A stretch of 64,000 nucleotides of DNA from Haemonchus contortus (GCA_000469685.2 LS997566.1:23637432-23701431); one strand, 5' to 3'; counted from the first letter of the stretch, positions 13,501 through 25,689 are shown. Notes: generated by a model not told the origin, from the sequence alone. A program made the numbers and translations.

Positions 13501-16375
13501 GTTCAAAAATTAGTTCAAAGTAACAATAGCGGCGAATAGAAGGTCTATGTGTATCGGAGTCAAAACTACCCATACCTGTCGATTGTAAAGTTTGAGAGAT
13601 AATTCCCGCAGGTAATGATTTCATCTTCTGAAAAGTGCCGCAATCCTTTCCCAACTCACTGGCGACCCCTGTCCTATCGAGAGCCCGAGAGGTGAACATT
13701 TATTACGAGCATGTCCCAATCCGTGCATACTCATCTCACTGCACACGGCATTTATCCATGCCATCCTTACAATTACTGTTGTTTACTATGTATCATTTGC
13801 ATTGTTATATCTACGCAAAATCATCGATTTTAAACTAATAACTCTTGTCATCATGTATGGTTTCCTGGCAGCTGCATGGTCTCTACATTCTTCAGGCTCT
13901 CATCTAAACTTCGCTTTTTTAGGAAACTCATGCGAAAAAAACTAGCTTCTTGCTTCAGTACTCCCCAGTTTTCAGAACTCTACGACTATTCAGAGCATCC
14001 AAGCTTTCCCTGTTTTCCACATTTTTCTGGTACATACCAATCAAGATTACGGGTTTGACCCATATTCTTTCACTATGAGGCATCATTTCCCCTTGATCTC
14101 GAAGGAAAAAATTGAAACACCACCTCCACTGACCGACTTCTGCTCTTTCTGGGTCTGGGTTTCTATTTCTGTCCTTCTCCACCCATCATTTGGATCTTTC
14201 AAAGTGAAAATTCTTTTCAGGAACTCCATACATTTTCAGCTGATCGCGTTCACTTCAAGTGCAATAAGCTCATTTTCGGCTCCGATCATAAGACCTTGTA
14301 CCCAATTGGCGCGCTGCGCTTCCAGCGCTCGCTGCATGTAGGAGCGTACAGTACAGGGTTGAATTTCAATTATTACAATGGGTGACTACGTTATCGCAAA
14401 GTCACCATCACTCGTATGCCTTCGACCAAACTCAAGAAAAAGGTTCACCACTCTGTATGGATATACGTCTTTGGAAAAGGCAGTTGCTGGAGACATGGAG
14501 GTCCACCTAGGAAGTATGCTGAGAGAACGGTGCCTCCAAATTGTTAGGCTCTGGGCCCGAAGCAGTTAAATTATTCCAAATGGATTTAAACTAAACGAGC
14601 ATGCAAAATAACGTAGACATAGAAGGAACAGAAAAGTAGCCACTCAGATGAAATAAGCCGGATGGCTAATTGTTTCTCCTTTTCTGAGCTGATTCTTTTC
14701 CCGTCTTTTCATTGATGCGATTCATGACTCTGGGTGAAGCAGCCGAGTCTTCATTCCGGAAATACTTTCTTCCATTGGGCAGTGCTCATGTATATCAATT
14801 GTTTTCCGCTCGAAATTACATTACAGCTTTTTCGAGCCCATCAACCTACTCAATGTAGGAGCGCACTTTCTTTATATGCGAAGATTCTGCCCTTCCACAA
14901 TCCCTTTCTTCCATTTTCTGAAGTTCATCATGCAGAGGTTAAAGAAATGCTCGTTTCAGCGGCAGCTACGTTAAAGTATTACGTATGAACAGGTAGATCC
15001 CCTTGAGTAATGTTGTCCAGATCACAACGGTTCATGCTGTAAATGGTGCATTCGTGGCTCAACTCGAAAGCAACTAGCCGGCGGTTGCATAGTTTGTGGG
15101 TTAACGGCAGTACCATTTGCTTACGTACTACATTAGCTACAATATGGTTTCACTTCAATTCTAGGTACCCCATACCTGTTTGATGTCTTTTTCAGGAGCT
15201 GAGTCGAAAAGCTCTGAAAAGAAACCATACATTGCCTCCGCTCCTTCACTACCATATCGCTTAACGGTAGGAAATTTCAAAGCAAGGAAATGGTCGAAAT
15301 TCTGAAATAAAAACGAAAATAGGAAAAGTGTAGAAATACAAGAAGAGCATCATCTCATGGTTGAAACCATTCTTTATACCTCGCACTTGAGCATAAGTTT
15401 AGCCAATTTCACTCGTTCTTCTGCGAGAAGTTCTTCAGCGATCGTGCTCTCAAAATGGTGTGCAAGCCACTGCCGCTCTTCCCAACTCTGAATGATCTAG
15501 CTCTAGGATGTGACAGCTGGACTTTAGTTATCGCTGCTTTCATCAAGATAGTAGTCATCAATGATGAGAAAAAAGAACCTACGTTAATATGCATAAATTC
15601 AATCGCCATTGAACCACAGTAGATCAGCCGCAACTGTTCGGCCAGGTCTTCCATGCTTAGTTCTTTGCCCGGTAAAGCATCCTTTGGTGACAGACCGTAG
15701 ACAGCCGGGTTTAGTTCCGGCACACTAAATAGGGTTGATTGAGTACGTAGGAAAAAATAAGTGGTCGGTGGTGCTTATTCCGTTGCTGAGGACACGTGAC
15801 CACAATGAGTCCGGAAACCAACAACTGAAGAGTTGGCAACCCAATCATTACTAACAGGTCTTGCACAAATTTATCAAAAAGCCAGGAATGAAAAGCAGAG
15901 TAAGCCATATCATCTCGTAGAGAATCACTAATCTAATTTGAGTCAAAAATTCGATAACACTCTAACTACTTAACAAAAAGCGCTCGCTTCTGCCTGTTTA
16001 TCAAGCATGTAGTTCGATATCACCTGAAGTCTTTCATGATTCTGATGGGACTCTCCAGAAGCTGGAGAAATACCGATCAGGCCTGGAATGTGTTGGACGT
16101 AGGGCAAGAATAACAACAGAGCACCTTCACGTTCTTAGCGGACCTCCTACCCGCTGGTTACCACTACTAATGCACATTAGAAGCTGTCCAGAAATGAGCT
16201 CAGGTGAGTGGTGTGAACACAACTTGAGAGTTTTGCTCACAAAGTCTTTGGTATCCAGAATCTGACCTCTTTTGGGCTTGCAAGCCAAGTGGATCGAGAT
16301 CAGCTTGTAGATACCCATAACGCCGGAAGGCATTTATTAAGTGAACCCGCTGACTGTCTTCCGGCCGCATCTCGC
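4524..16375 (-). CDS. 2-oxoadipate dehydrogenase E1 (DHTKD1-type), partial
   Basis: The family is a thiamine-diphosphate E1 component that decarboxylates 2-oxoadipate in mitochondrial lysine/tryptophan breakdown. Thirteen exons join without a phase conflict: 16375-16267, 15724-15583, 15487-15380, 15301-15176, 13417-13334, 13260-13197, 12312-12195, 11855-11756, 11687-11552, 10308-10253, 10179-10039, 9127-8976, 4656-4524 (1469 nt, about 489 aa). Visible motifs in order are [51 protein letters not shown], the ThDP-binding pair [10 protein letters not shown]...[12 protein letters not shown] and [27 protein letters not shown] and the IYCG segment fit DHTKD1 better than 2-oxoglutarate dehydrogenase. 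The usual IGMPHRGRLN reads [10 protein letters not shown] here. The first exon with the mitochondrial leader and the C-terminal half (family length about 900 aa) were not found. The 4.3-kb intron 8975-4657 contains a dead LINE. Confidence 0.9.
5040..7560 (+). mobile_element. Decayed RTE-type LINE in the DHTKD1 intron
   Basis: Plus-strand remnants follow the RTE order. Endonuclease-like pieces lie at about 5090-5600, and an [14 protein letters not shown] stretch at about 6060 matches the end of an APE-type endonuclease. A linker with [18 protein letters not shown] lies at about 6300. Reverse transcriptase pieces lie at 6600-7100: [58 protein letters not shown], and the shifted [14 protein letters not shown]-terminal debris runs to about 7560. 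Multiple frameshifts and stops make it inactive. It lies antisense to the host gene, between its exons ending at 8976 and starting at 4656. Confidence 0.75.
8524..8684 (+). other. Possible lone exon opposite DHTKD1 intron
   Basis: An open stretch of about 53 codons runs between a good acceptor (GATTCTAG before 8524) and a good donor (GTACGT after 8684). It encodes an amphipathic, Lys/Glu-rich segment containing [21 protein letters not shown] do not recognise the family and found no partner exons nearby. It could be an exon of a nested gene, a relic, or chance. Confidence 0.25.
10745..10998 (-). mobile_element. tRNA-derived SINE, diverged copy
   Basis: This is an older copy of the SINE seen intact at 55041-55339. 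The tail-side landmark (GCGGTGGCCAGCCGATGTACAA at 10839-10860) and the degenerate B box (GATTCGATCCTC on the plus strand) align in order. It lies in the DHTKD1 intron between exons 10308 and 11552 and faces the next copy head to head. Confidence 0.7.
11050..11150. repeat. A-rich low-complexity tract
   Basis: About 100 bp of AAAATAAA-type sequence lies between two oppositely oriented SINE copies. It carries no other signal. Confidence 0.7.
11232..11335 (+). mobile_element. tRNA-derived SINE, 3'-truncated copy
   Basis: It begins GGAGGATTCGTATAGTGGCA and keeps the A-box region, the AAGTGGCGCACTATCACA segment, a B-box-like AAGTTCGAATCTC and the first part of the body (GGCCAACCAAGCCTTCCGTC). After that the similarity stops. 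Confidence 0.7.
14220..15000. other. Intron interior, no supported gene
   Basis: The stretch lies in the DHTKD1 intron between exons ending at 15176 and starting at 13417. Short plus-strand frames such as 14378-14569 are open but have no family resemblance or splice context that I can support. Confidence 0.4.
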
Positions 16376-18116
16376 CTGAAAGTTTCTATCTTCAAAGTAT
16401 GCTCATATTGATCACAAGTTCAAGATTAATCTTGAGTTTATCACAAAAACTGCAGGCGAAACTGTGATTCACTTCAAAGCAAGCAACAATACAAAAAACC
16501 GTTTGCTCACTCTCAGGAATGAAGGCACTTTTTGGCGGATCGGGCAGATGTCCGAATTCATTGGGACCCGCACGGTAGGCTCGATAAGAAGTTCCTGAAT
16601 GAAATTACGGATTACTTATTATCAAGTCACAAAAAACCTTGTTATATCCAGAGGTTCAAAGACCCAATTGAAAAAAAAAATCGCTACTACATAGTAATAA
16701 AAAATATTGATACCGTATATGACAAATAGGATTAGGCAAATCAACTGAGCTGGAAATTGGTCTGTTATAGAAGGTGGAGTACGAGTTTCAGAAATTTTGC
16801 ACGATTATCTCCCTCGGAATCACAGGCTGTGATTTCATTTTCACACAGAAATTGTGAGGCATGTATGAAGTCGAACATTGCCTTTTGTGTCTGTGAAGTT
16901 CTACCCTAACTACTAACTATAAAAAGAGCTCGCTCAATCTAACGTTGGTAGCTTCCCCCGAGGGCATCAGTGGGGAATGCGGCGCTCCGTTTTTTTAGCC
17001 ACTAGGAAATCCAGATTTCGCAAATGCAATCAACTTCAGAAGTCGCACGATGTCGTGGGCCATAGAGGAATCAACAAAGCAGTGCACTGTCAGCAAACGC
17101 CCAGAAATAAGGAGAGCTTTGCAAAAAGTCGTACTCGTAGATGGACTGAGGTTATTACGCGAATATTCTAGGATGACGCATATGATACTTCCATTCACGG
17201 GTTCATTTCTATTAGCAGGCAGCCGTATATTCCTAAACTCAGTAGCGGAAGGAACACGGACAGATTTTCCTTACAAAGAAACGATTCGCAGCTTACTGGA
17301 TGCCGACACACTATCAACCTCCTGAATTCATGGGACGTAAATTTTAGCAATGCGCACTAGGAGGTCAAATGCTCTTTCACTCGAGTTCTATAACAAAAAA
17401 TTAGCAATACCTTTCTAGAATCGTTTTCTGTAGTTCCGGAAAACACCATATGCCCAGCAATACTGGTGTTTGCCAACAGTGGCCCTCTTGGATCTAGTTT
17501 ATTTGCCTTCTAAGGCGGTCGTGGCAACTGCAGACACCCAAGCCTTGTACTGACAATTACCAAGATCATTCCTCTCCTAATTTTTTGTTGGCATTCAATA
17601 GAATGCACGTTTATTATAGCCGCAATTGTTATTTTTTTGGAAGCAGAACCACCCGTTCGTTTTTTTCCTCGTTTTTCTAATATGATATGAAGTTTGATCT
17701 ACAGTGTAATTTACTCCTTACTTCTCCCCAGCACGTTACATATAGAAGCCTAGAAGTTCGCTCTCATAAATATTCAACAAAAGGAAGCATTACTCTCAAA
17801 CATAAACAGAAATGCGCTGTTCTTCGTCCGAGTTACAGTCTAGATTCTTCTCCCCGCTTGATTGATTCATTCATTCCTTTTTTTAGGGAAAAGCGATGAT
17901 TCTTACAAAAACCATGATGAACTAGTAGCTTAATTTAAATCGGAATGCGAAAAAACACGCAAATTTACTGCGAACGCTTGCCAAAGAAGAGCTACAAATC
18001 CAACTCATTACAAACATATACCACATCTCCTTAACTATCACAACTCATGGAAACTCTCGCTATAAGGTCACCCTGTCCACACCAACAGCTATATATCAAC
18101 TGAATAAATGACATGT

Positions 18117-18374
18117 CAGCTACGGGGGATGTGCGATTCGTGCGATTTTGGGTGCGCGCGACAAATTGCGCGGCGAAATTCGCGATGATTCAAACAACTC
18201 CTGCACCTATTATTGGAGCACAAACTTGAAGCAGAGTAGATCAGTAGGATCAGCTGACCATACCCAACTATTCTACTTCAAGCTTGTGCCCCAATAAGCG
18301 GCGTCAGAGTCGTTCGAATCGCACCGAATTCCGCCGCGCACCCAGAATAGCACGAATCGCACCACACGCGTCAG
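18117..18374. repeat. Foldback (MITE-like) element
   Basis: The two ends are inverted copies. TGTCAGCTACG with GTGCGATTCGTGCGATTTTG on the left matches GCACGAATCGCACCACACGC followed by GTCAGCTACA on the right. The interior also pairs partly (GAAGCAGAGTAG with CTACTTCAAGCTTGTG). No coding capacity is present. It is consistent with a small non-autonomous DNA transposon of about 258 bp. Confidence 0.6.
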
Positions 18375-18546
18375 CTACATCCATCTTCTCCTGTGAATCG
18401 TACGAAAAATATTTTGCTTTTTTTTTTTGCTGTCCGATTTATTTTAGTTTTAGAGCCACTTAATCCACCACTAGTAATATACTAAATTGCCAACTCAAAA
18501 CAGAAACATCAGTAAGCGTTCTCAGGTGTTCTCGTGTTGTCTTTAG

Positions 18547-19326
18547 GTCGAGCCGCTATGTTTGCCTTCGTAGTGGGTGGTGCATCAACGTTTATGCAAT
18601 TGTGGCGAACCCTTCTCAACGTCTCCACAACAGACACTCTCGTCGAATTTGAAAAAGATACCGATCAGCTGACTAGCATCGAGATGGAAGAGCATGAGAT
18701 GTGGAGTAAGAGTTCATCACAACGGGAATCGGTCCAGATCAGAAATAACAGGTCAGTACTGCTTAATATTTTGTATGGATTCCAAAAAGTAAAGAATTCA
18801 GGCAAAGTTTTACTCCCAAGAGACTTAAGACACGCTGTCGCCCCACATCAAAACGAAAAAACGCCTGCTTTCAAAGTTGTCAATCAGACATGCCCTAAGT
18901 AGTCTTGCTGATGATTCGCATTCATACCGGATGGGCTGAAAGTAGGCTGAACAGTGCGAGATTCTCGTTTGTTCCGCTTCTTTGATACTTACTACTCAGC
19001 TGAAACATCCCCATCCCTCACGACAACATCCTCATTCATCAAAAACTAAGAGGAGTAATTATCAACCCTTTCCTTTTGATTCGACTGAGACCTTGAGACA
19101 GCTCAGTGTTTACATAGGGAGGTCGAAAACACGTCGCAAATATCGAATGTAAAGACGGAGAGTCACTGAGCAAATTCACCTCAAATCAATATTTACCACT
19201 GGGTTCTAACAGTCAGAAGGAACAAAACATATGATAGGACGTACAGATTTTTTTGCGTGAATGTTTCAGGAGAATGCCACAATCGCTCTCTGAAAAAGAT
19301 CGATCCTATATTGCTGGAATTATTTT
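18547..19326 (+). CDS. Partial unidentified gene, two putative exons
   Basis: Exon 18547-18751 has a TTTAG acceptor and a GTCAGT donor. It encodes a hydrophobic segment (AAMFAFVVGGASTFMQLW), then an acidic stretch ending EMEEHEMWSKSSSQ. The layout is reminiscent of the N-terminal domain of nematode cuticle collagens, but no Gly-X-Y region follows. Exon 19270-19326, after TTTCAG, continues in frame (RRMPQSLSEKDRSYIAGI) and has a GTAAGT donor. The first and last exons were not found. It is a membrane-anchored protein fragment or a pseudogene. Confidence 0.3.
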
Positions 19327-19485
19327 GTAAGTCGTTTACTCTATCTTTCTTTCGAACCATACAACGCTTTTGAACTTTTTCACAACCGTCCCAACTGCCA
19401 CAGCGATCCCATTGAAGTTTTCGAAGTTTTCGACATATTATGACATTTCTATACCACTCATTAATGATATTAATTAAATTAACGT

Positions 19486-19771
19486 AAAGTTTTTGGTGTT
19501 AATCACTTCCGTCTGAGGGATGCGCACCCGCACTCGACTTTCATTAAGAATCGTAGTGGCGTTATGAGTGCGTATGTGGCCAATACAATGACTTTCGGTG
19601 GCCACCCGATGTACAAGCCAGTGCTTCTATCATCCGAGACGAGTCTGGTACCAACTAACCGGCCCCGGAGGGATGGAAGGCTTAGTCGGGTTAGGCGGGT
19701 ACCGATCCGGGATTCGAACCCCTGACCGTGCGTGTGAGATAGTGCGCCACTTGCCACACCACATTCGCCCT
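19486..19771 (-). mobile_element. tRNA-derived SINE, near full length
   Basis: It is a full-length-looking minus-strand copy about 286 bp long. The B box (GGATTCGAACCCC on the plus strand, 19712-19724) and the A-box end (GGCGCACTATCTCA... in sense) are clear. The 3' end matches the ATTAACGCCAAAAACTTTA tail of the family. AT-rich flanks prevent a confident target-site duplication call. Confidence 0.8.
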
Positions 19772-20329
19772 GATAATTAATTTAAAAAAAGAAACTAATT
19801 TGATTCGCCGCGTAAGACTACTCTTTTGATGCTGCAAGCCTGGGAGCTCTCACTCCGGAACAGCCACAAGGCATTCGACTAACAGATCACTAGGTAGATA
19901 GCCCACACTGAGGCAATCTATGATTCTCACCATATAGGTGAAGTACATGAATATTTCCTGCCTCCATAATTCAGAGCTCTACATTCGTGGAAAGACGATA
20001 ACCTTCCTGAAATGCGAACTTGAAAACACCTGAGCCGCTAGATTTTCCTCTGATCCATGCGTGCATCTTTCGGATTCGAGAATTCCGGTGCGATTGAATA
20101 GAACTAAGGGCCAGATCAGAATAAAGTTAGGTCAACATTTCTACAATCGATCCCCAAACCACAGTGAAAGCACGAACTTTATTTCTTAGAACAAGATAAT
20201 TCTTTCTAGATTCGAACGCTGAACCGCTTGGAGAGCATCCCGCTCGATATACTTCTATCGTGCAGAATGATTGGGGTTTGAACATGGCAACGTTCACCTC
20301 GGTGCACACCCCACAACGAAAATTTTACC

Positions 20330-20640
20330 TACCCTCTTTCAGCTGCCCCTAACCATTTTCTCCGCCTTCTAGAACGTTCTCAATCATAGCTACGAATTTT
20401 TCGATCTTACATTAGCCGCGCCCACCCCTTCGTAAACTCGAGTCAAGTCAGGTATTCGACCACACTTCTTTACTCACGTCCAACTACTTTTTTCCAGCGT
20501 TATAGAACATGCAACGTAAACCGCCTACCTTAGTGCAAACCATGTCCACTCTTGAATGTGGACCACAGACATTCTAAAGCCTCTGACCACTTTTTCCCGC
20601 GATCTGGAACGTTTTTGAACGGAGTTATGAATTTTCGATC
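20330..20640. repeat. Degenerate GC-rich dispersed repeat units
   Basis: Repeated short themes (CCGCGCCCACCCC, CTACGAATTTTCGATCTTA, 'gttctagaacgtt'-like blocks) recur here and at about 21840-22370 and 28250-28500. They look like old tandem or dispersed units of one repeat. I see no gene. Confidence 0.45.
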
Positions 20641-21845
20641 TTAGCCCCTTCCATCTTACAAGGGAAGGATCCCAAGTCAAAGTGGCCATTTGAAATAGGA
20701 CCTATACTGCTAGGCGTATTGTTTGACGCTGATTTCAAATCTGCATTCAAGATCTGCCAAACGATTCTCTGAACGAAGTTATGGAGGGTAGTCTCCGGAG
20801 AGTGCTCAACAGGGGAAAGCACAAAAGCCATGGTCGCCGGCATCCCAGCAAAGGCGGCTTGGAGTGGAGGTAAGCGTGACGCTCCACAGGCACGGAACCA
20901 AGGATCGGGTTTGGTGGGCGGCGGCGTTTTTGCATCTTGCAGGACTTTTCCCTCACTAAGTTACACTAAAGAACCAAGAGTATTTCGGATCCTGTGATGT
21001 CCTCACAAGAAAGGAGCACAAGTTGATAAATAGTTTCTCTTCTATCTTCGGAATTCTTTTTACAAAGACCTTGATATTGAGGGCGAAGAAGACTGCGTGG
21101 TTGAGGACGGGGAGGCCGATCCACTGAGGGAACCGGATGATGAAGAGGAAACAGCAAGCACATCTAGAGGGTCGTTGATGTTTGGTAATGTGGAAGTGTC
21201 CGAAGAGCAGTTGCAGGTTCTTCTTCCCAGAGCATTGGTTAGAGCGAGATAACAAACAAATCGATGGAAAGCGCTATCAGAAAAGTGAAATTTTTCCATT
21301 CGTTGCGCTAGTTGTGAAATACTTTTTTTTTTGAACACTTCGTGCTAGATTCTCGCATCCGCTTATAATAGGTGAATGTTATCCTACAGTGAATATGAAA
21401 TGTACAACAATAAGAATAGAATTTTCATAATGTTGGTGGTTGGAGTAGATGTCAGACGATCAAGAAACTGACTCGAAAGTGACTCGCCTCCAGCAACTTA
21501 AAGTCGCTGAAGGCGGTAAAACTAACATAGAAAGATTTTTACAACGTGGAGGGAAAAGTCCTGCAAGATGCAAAAACGCCGCCGCCTACCAAACCCGATC
21601 CTTGGTCCCGTGCCTGTGAAGCGTCACGCTTACCTCCACTCCAATCCGCCACTGCTGGGATGCCGGCGACCATGGCTTTTGTGCTTTCCCCTGTTGAGCA
21701 CTCTCCGGAGACCACCCTCCATAAGTTCGTTCAGAGAATCGTTTGGCAGATTTTGAATGCAGATTTGAAATCAGCATAAAAAATACGCCTAGCAGTATAG
21801 GTCCCATTTCAAATGGCCACTTCGACTTGGGATCCTTCCCTTGTT
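20640..21845. repeat. Foldback element with ~310-bp inverted arms
   Basis: Bases 20640-20955 and 21541-21845 are inverted copies at roughly 90% by eye. They share the reverse-complement blocks around GGTTTGGTGGGCGGCGGCGT and AAAGCACAAAAGCCATGGTC. About 590 bp of unrelated sequence separates them. The apparent arm-encoded peptides are opposite reads of the same non-coding repeat. A further diverged piece resembling one arm end lies at about 22575-22630. Confidence 0.75.
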
Positions 21846-22699
21846 AGTGCAAGCCCTGCCCACTTCAGATATTTGACAACATTTCTTCCATAAGCTCTGA
21901 CCACTAAATTTCTAATTGTTGAACGATTTTCAACAATTAAGAGTTTTTCAAGAAGGACCTAACATTTAAAACCACGTCCCGCCCACCGTGGGCGGGCTTC
22001 GGCATGTTTACGTATGCCCGGCACGCATACCGCCTTGCTCACTTCGTTTGTTTTTTTGCTGACCTCCACGCTCTAGTTGAATCGAGTTATGATCTTATGC
22101 GGTAAGTAGAGCCCACTGCGAAGATGCTCCGCTGACCGTTGGTGCATTTCCATCAGTTCACTTGTTGATCCATCCCTCACTTTTGCCCATTTTTTTCAGG
22201 CGTCGGGGCTGTTATGAAACATAATTCAGACTTTTTGCTCAAGACACCTGCTCACTGTCGTGCATGCCCCCCCCCCTGTAGGCGGAGCTTCGCTGAGCTC
22301 ATGTGAGCTCTGTTGGTCTTGTCCTATGCCCAAAATTTTTTCCAAATCCATGCTCTGCCGCCAGTAGGCATTGATGGAAATCATCTAATGACCCTGATCG
22401 AAGCTGATCCTCAAGTAATCGTTCAAGACCTTGCTAAGAAGGACACTGAGTGCAGAGGAAACAACTGACGAGCAAATAAAAAAACTTGCACTTTCAAAAA
22501 AATCTTTAGGTGTCACATGATTTATAGGGGTTCACTTGATGTAGTGATTTACCAGGGAACAAACTCGAGTTGAAATGTCTATTCAAAATGAGACTTATAC
22601 TGTTAGACGTGTTTACGAATGCTGATCTCGTTTTGCTTACCCCCCCCCCCTCCACGGCTTCTGTGACTACCAGGTGCTACCAAATTCTGGAGGATCTCG

Positions 22700-23400
22700 G
22701 CCAAAGAACTTTGACCGAAATGGAACTCGAAACGTTGGATTCCATGCTAAGAAGCCCAGAGAAGTTGCTGATATGATGAGGCGCAGGAATATTCAAGTTG
22801 ATGCCATCAGGAAACATGCTGGAAAGGAGCAAAGCCAGAGTAATTGGAGAAGGATGAAATGCTCCACTACAACGGGGCTTCCAGCAGACGAGCCATCAAA
22901 TCCCCCAGAAACGAATACGAAGATAAAGCGGAAGATCTGGCGTGAAAACTGCACCAAGCTGAAAACTTTGGCTCAAACCGATGATACTGGAAGCTGGAAT
23001 CGTAAACCTCACGAACCAGACACGTGGGGAATCAGTATTATAGTTCCCATGTTCGAGAAGCAAGAGAGGGATAAACCGGTTGGTCGGATGGTTGGTTGTC
23101 TTGGCGAGCGACCGATCTCGCGATTGGACGTGCGATTGGTCGCTCGCCAAAACGTGGACTATGAAAGCAGCCTTTGAGCTTTGCGCTGCGAAAAACACAG
23201 GATAACGTGATAATAAAGGCAATGGAGCTTAAAGCGGAAGGGAAGCGGCCATGTGAAGCCCGAAAAAGAGGTTGATAGACGTGATTCAAAACGACTCCTC
23301 CAAATTCAAGGTGACGCCAATGAAGTAGATGAAAACAGGTGGCGACGACTCTCAAGAACAGAGAACCCTGTGAGCGTGATTGACGCTAGTGAATAGAAGA
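22700..23400 (+). mobile_element. RTE-type LINE remnant, internally deleted
   Basis: The start of an APE endonuclease is visible (TRNVGFHAKKPREVADMMRR, then RRNIQVDAIRKHAGKEQSQS; compare the usual GTWNVGSL...EVADML). At about 23170-23390 the element's 3' coding end follows directly (VIIKAMELKAEGKRPCEARK, then VIQNDSSK). Nearly all of the polymerase is gone. A foldback MITE copy (about 23040-23178) sits at the junction. Confidence 0.65.
23040..23178. repeat. Foldback MITE copy, incomplete
   Basis: It contains a 13-bp perfect inverted repeat (TTGGCGAGCGACC with GGTCGCTCGCCAA) and ends in TGAAAGCAGCC, the terminus of the family clustered at 41.8-43.2 kb. The left terminus is not clear. Confidence 0.5.
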
Positions 23401-24948
23401 ACAAGAACAAGAATAAGGGGTTCTCAATAATCAGAGCGGGATATTTGAGCATTATGACACTCTGTTATCAGTAAGATCGAGAGGCTCGGAGACCGAGATG
23501 GAATGGTGCGGCTGCTCACTACAGCCACCTGCTCTTTCACCGTAGTGCCTTGCCCTGTACGGCTGAAGCGTCATCGAGCGTCAACGCTCGCCACATTTCG
23601 TCAATTGATGTCGCTTGACGCTCTGTGACTGCGTCGGTCGTCGATCATATCTCATAGGGCAACAGTGAATGTAGATTTGATGAATTTTTCGAGCATTACT
23701 CGGACCTGTTCGACTCTTTTTGTTATATCGACTTCATGTCAGTTACATTGGCTGTTCGATAGTTTTCGCTTGGTACAGTCTTGTTCTCCGTAGTACTTCG
23801 TATGCTTCTTTTTGATATTTCCACTACATTTCCCCGTTCCCCCAAATTCCTTTCTGAGATTTTCATACCTCCCTATCTTTCTCAATCGCTTTTTCTTGTT
23901 TATTCCATGTATACGTGATTTCCAAGTAGCTGTTTACAACTCAGCCGGTAGAATAACATGTCTCACCCCAAAGGTTGTCGGTCTCGACGCTTGACGTCAT
24001 ACTACGAAAAATACCACAGCATGATTTGCCCAGAAAGCAAATTCATATTGGAGTCTATTCAGGCTCATACATAACTTGACTTTTCCTTTTCTAATGATTG
24101 AGAAGATTTCAGCGCTTCCGTTCTCGCCGTCACATTAACAGTGCTAGCGATTGTTATGTGGACTATTGTTCTATAGTTACGTGGCACAACATGGCCAGGA
24201 TGATGCACACCAGTCACCAAAGGATCCCTTGTCTGATACGACTAGAGGAAGTCGTCCACCTCTCGTTGCTTCCAGCTTCCCTACTGGGAATGTACCACTT
24301 AGCCAGCTGACGGCACGATTGACTACCACATCCGAAATTTATACGTGTACACCCATGTTTCACGTGTTATTCTATTGTAGCTACGCTATATAATTGACGG
24401 TGACATCGATACATTACCGTTGAACATTTTTCTAAAGCAAGTGGCATCATTACTGATTAGCCATGTTTGTATGTACCATTATTGATCCTGCAGTTTGTTT
24501 GGAGTGGTGAAATGCTCCATCGATGTTTCAAGTTCCCTCATATCCATCATTATCCTATGCGGAGTAGCCACTATTCGATTCAAATTCATGAAATTGTGTA
24601 AAGATAACCGCGTCATGAGCATTGTAAATAAAGAATGATGAGTATAAACTTGAAAAGTCACATCGGCGTGACCTGCGACCATATTGATGAGATAGATGAC
24701 AGATGAGAAGCATTACATCCTAGCTAAGCGAAAAAAACGTGATTTCGAGTACGGTGTGGAGGTAGACCTTGTCCACCATCACCCCGTCGGGTGACTCAAT
24801 GGAGAGTCGCTAAGCAGCCTCAGCTGCAAACTCTGGAATATCGTTCTTCCATAGTAAGACAAAACTAGTTGTAAAACCGCTCCCGCTGGACTATTTGTAA
24901 GAATATTAGCGTATTAGCGGTGATCACGTGCTTTCATTCATTCAATAA

Positions 24949-25138
24949 GTGCTTTCGGAATTCAACGACGTGCATTGTTTCATCGACCGATCGACCGACG
25001 GCATTGCTGGCCATGTGTTGACAACACTGGACCGATAGTACCGCTCACGCGGCCCTGAAAGCAATCTGTCACGTGACCAGCTACGCGGTCGGTCAGTCCT
25101 TCGGTGGAACAATGAATGTTGCTGAACTCTGAAAGCAC
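24949..25138. repeat. Foldback MITE copy A
   Basis: It runs from GTGCTTTCGGAATTCAACGA to GCTGAACTCTGAAAGCAC, an imperfect palindrome. The internal core GCTGGCCATGTGTTGACAAC is shared with the copies near 40.1 and 41.8-43.2 kb. It has no coding capacity. Confidence 0.65.
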
Positions 25139-25689
25139 CCAATAAAAGGTTTGTCATATAGCAGTTGTCAGCCACGAGTGGAATGCCAGCGTTGCCATTT
25201 TTTTGCGCCTTCTTCAATAGCTTGATGTTAGTGAGTAGGCAACGGAGATTATTCGAGCTGAGATTGACCCACGTCTTCCTAACAGCGAACGTCCCAATCG
25301 GAGGGTCAAGATTCCGTACAAATTGATGTTCATGGCAAAGTACGTCTTAACGGGGACACCTGCGCCGCCGACGCCTCTGCTGTATTATGTTTCATAGAAC
25401 AGTTCTTGTCCAGTCTCGAATACAGTGTGCAGCAGAGGGTGCTTTTTCGCATCGATTAGTCCTATGACCTCGCACCTGTTCTTGATCTTCCTAACCGAGC
25501 AGGTTGAACGAATGCTGGACATATTTGACAGTGCTTGTGAAAAGATCTGAAGAGTCTGAACTCTGAATGAAGACGATGTTTATGAGAAACGGATTGGTAT
25601 CTGAAGCTTCGCTATTTACGCTAAACGCTGAGTGCTCCAGCTACGCGTAACTAGCTCGAATTCGAGGTCAACATGAATTACCGTGCTCC

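Noticed and set aside
4524..16375. 2-oxoglutarate dehydrogenase (OGDH) as the identity of the minus-strand E1 gene
   Set aside because: The sequence reads [18 protein letters not shown] and [11 protein letters not shown], as in DHTKD1-type proteins; OGDH has LVANPSHLEAADPV and a different segment at the second site.
18534..18902. Cuticle collagen gene
   Set aside because: The N-terminal layout is suggestive, but no Gly-X-Y repeat follows in this or nearby exons, so the family name is not supported.
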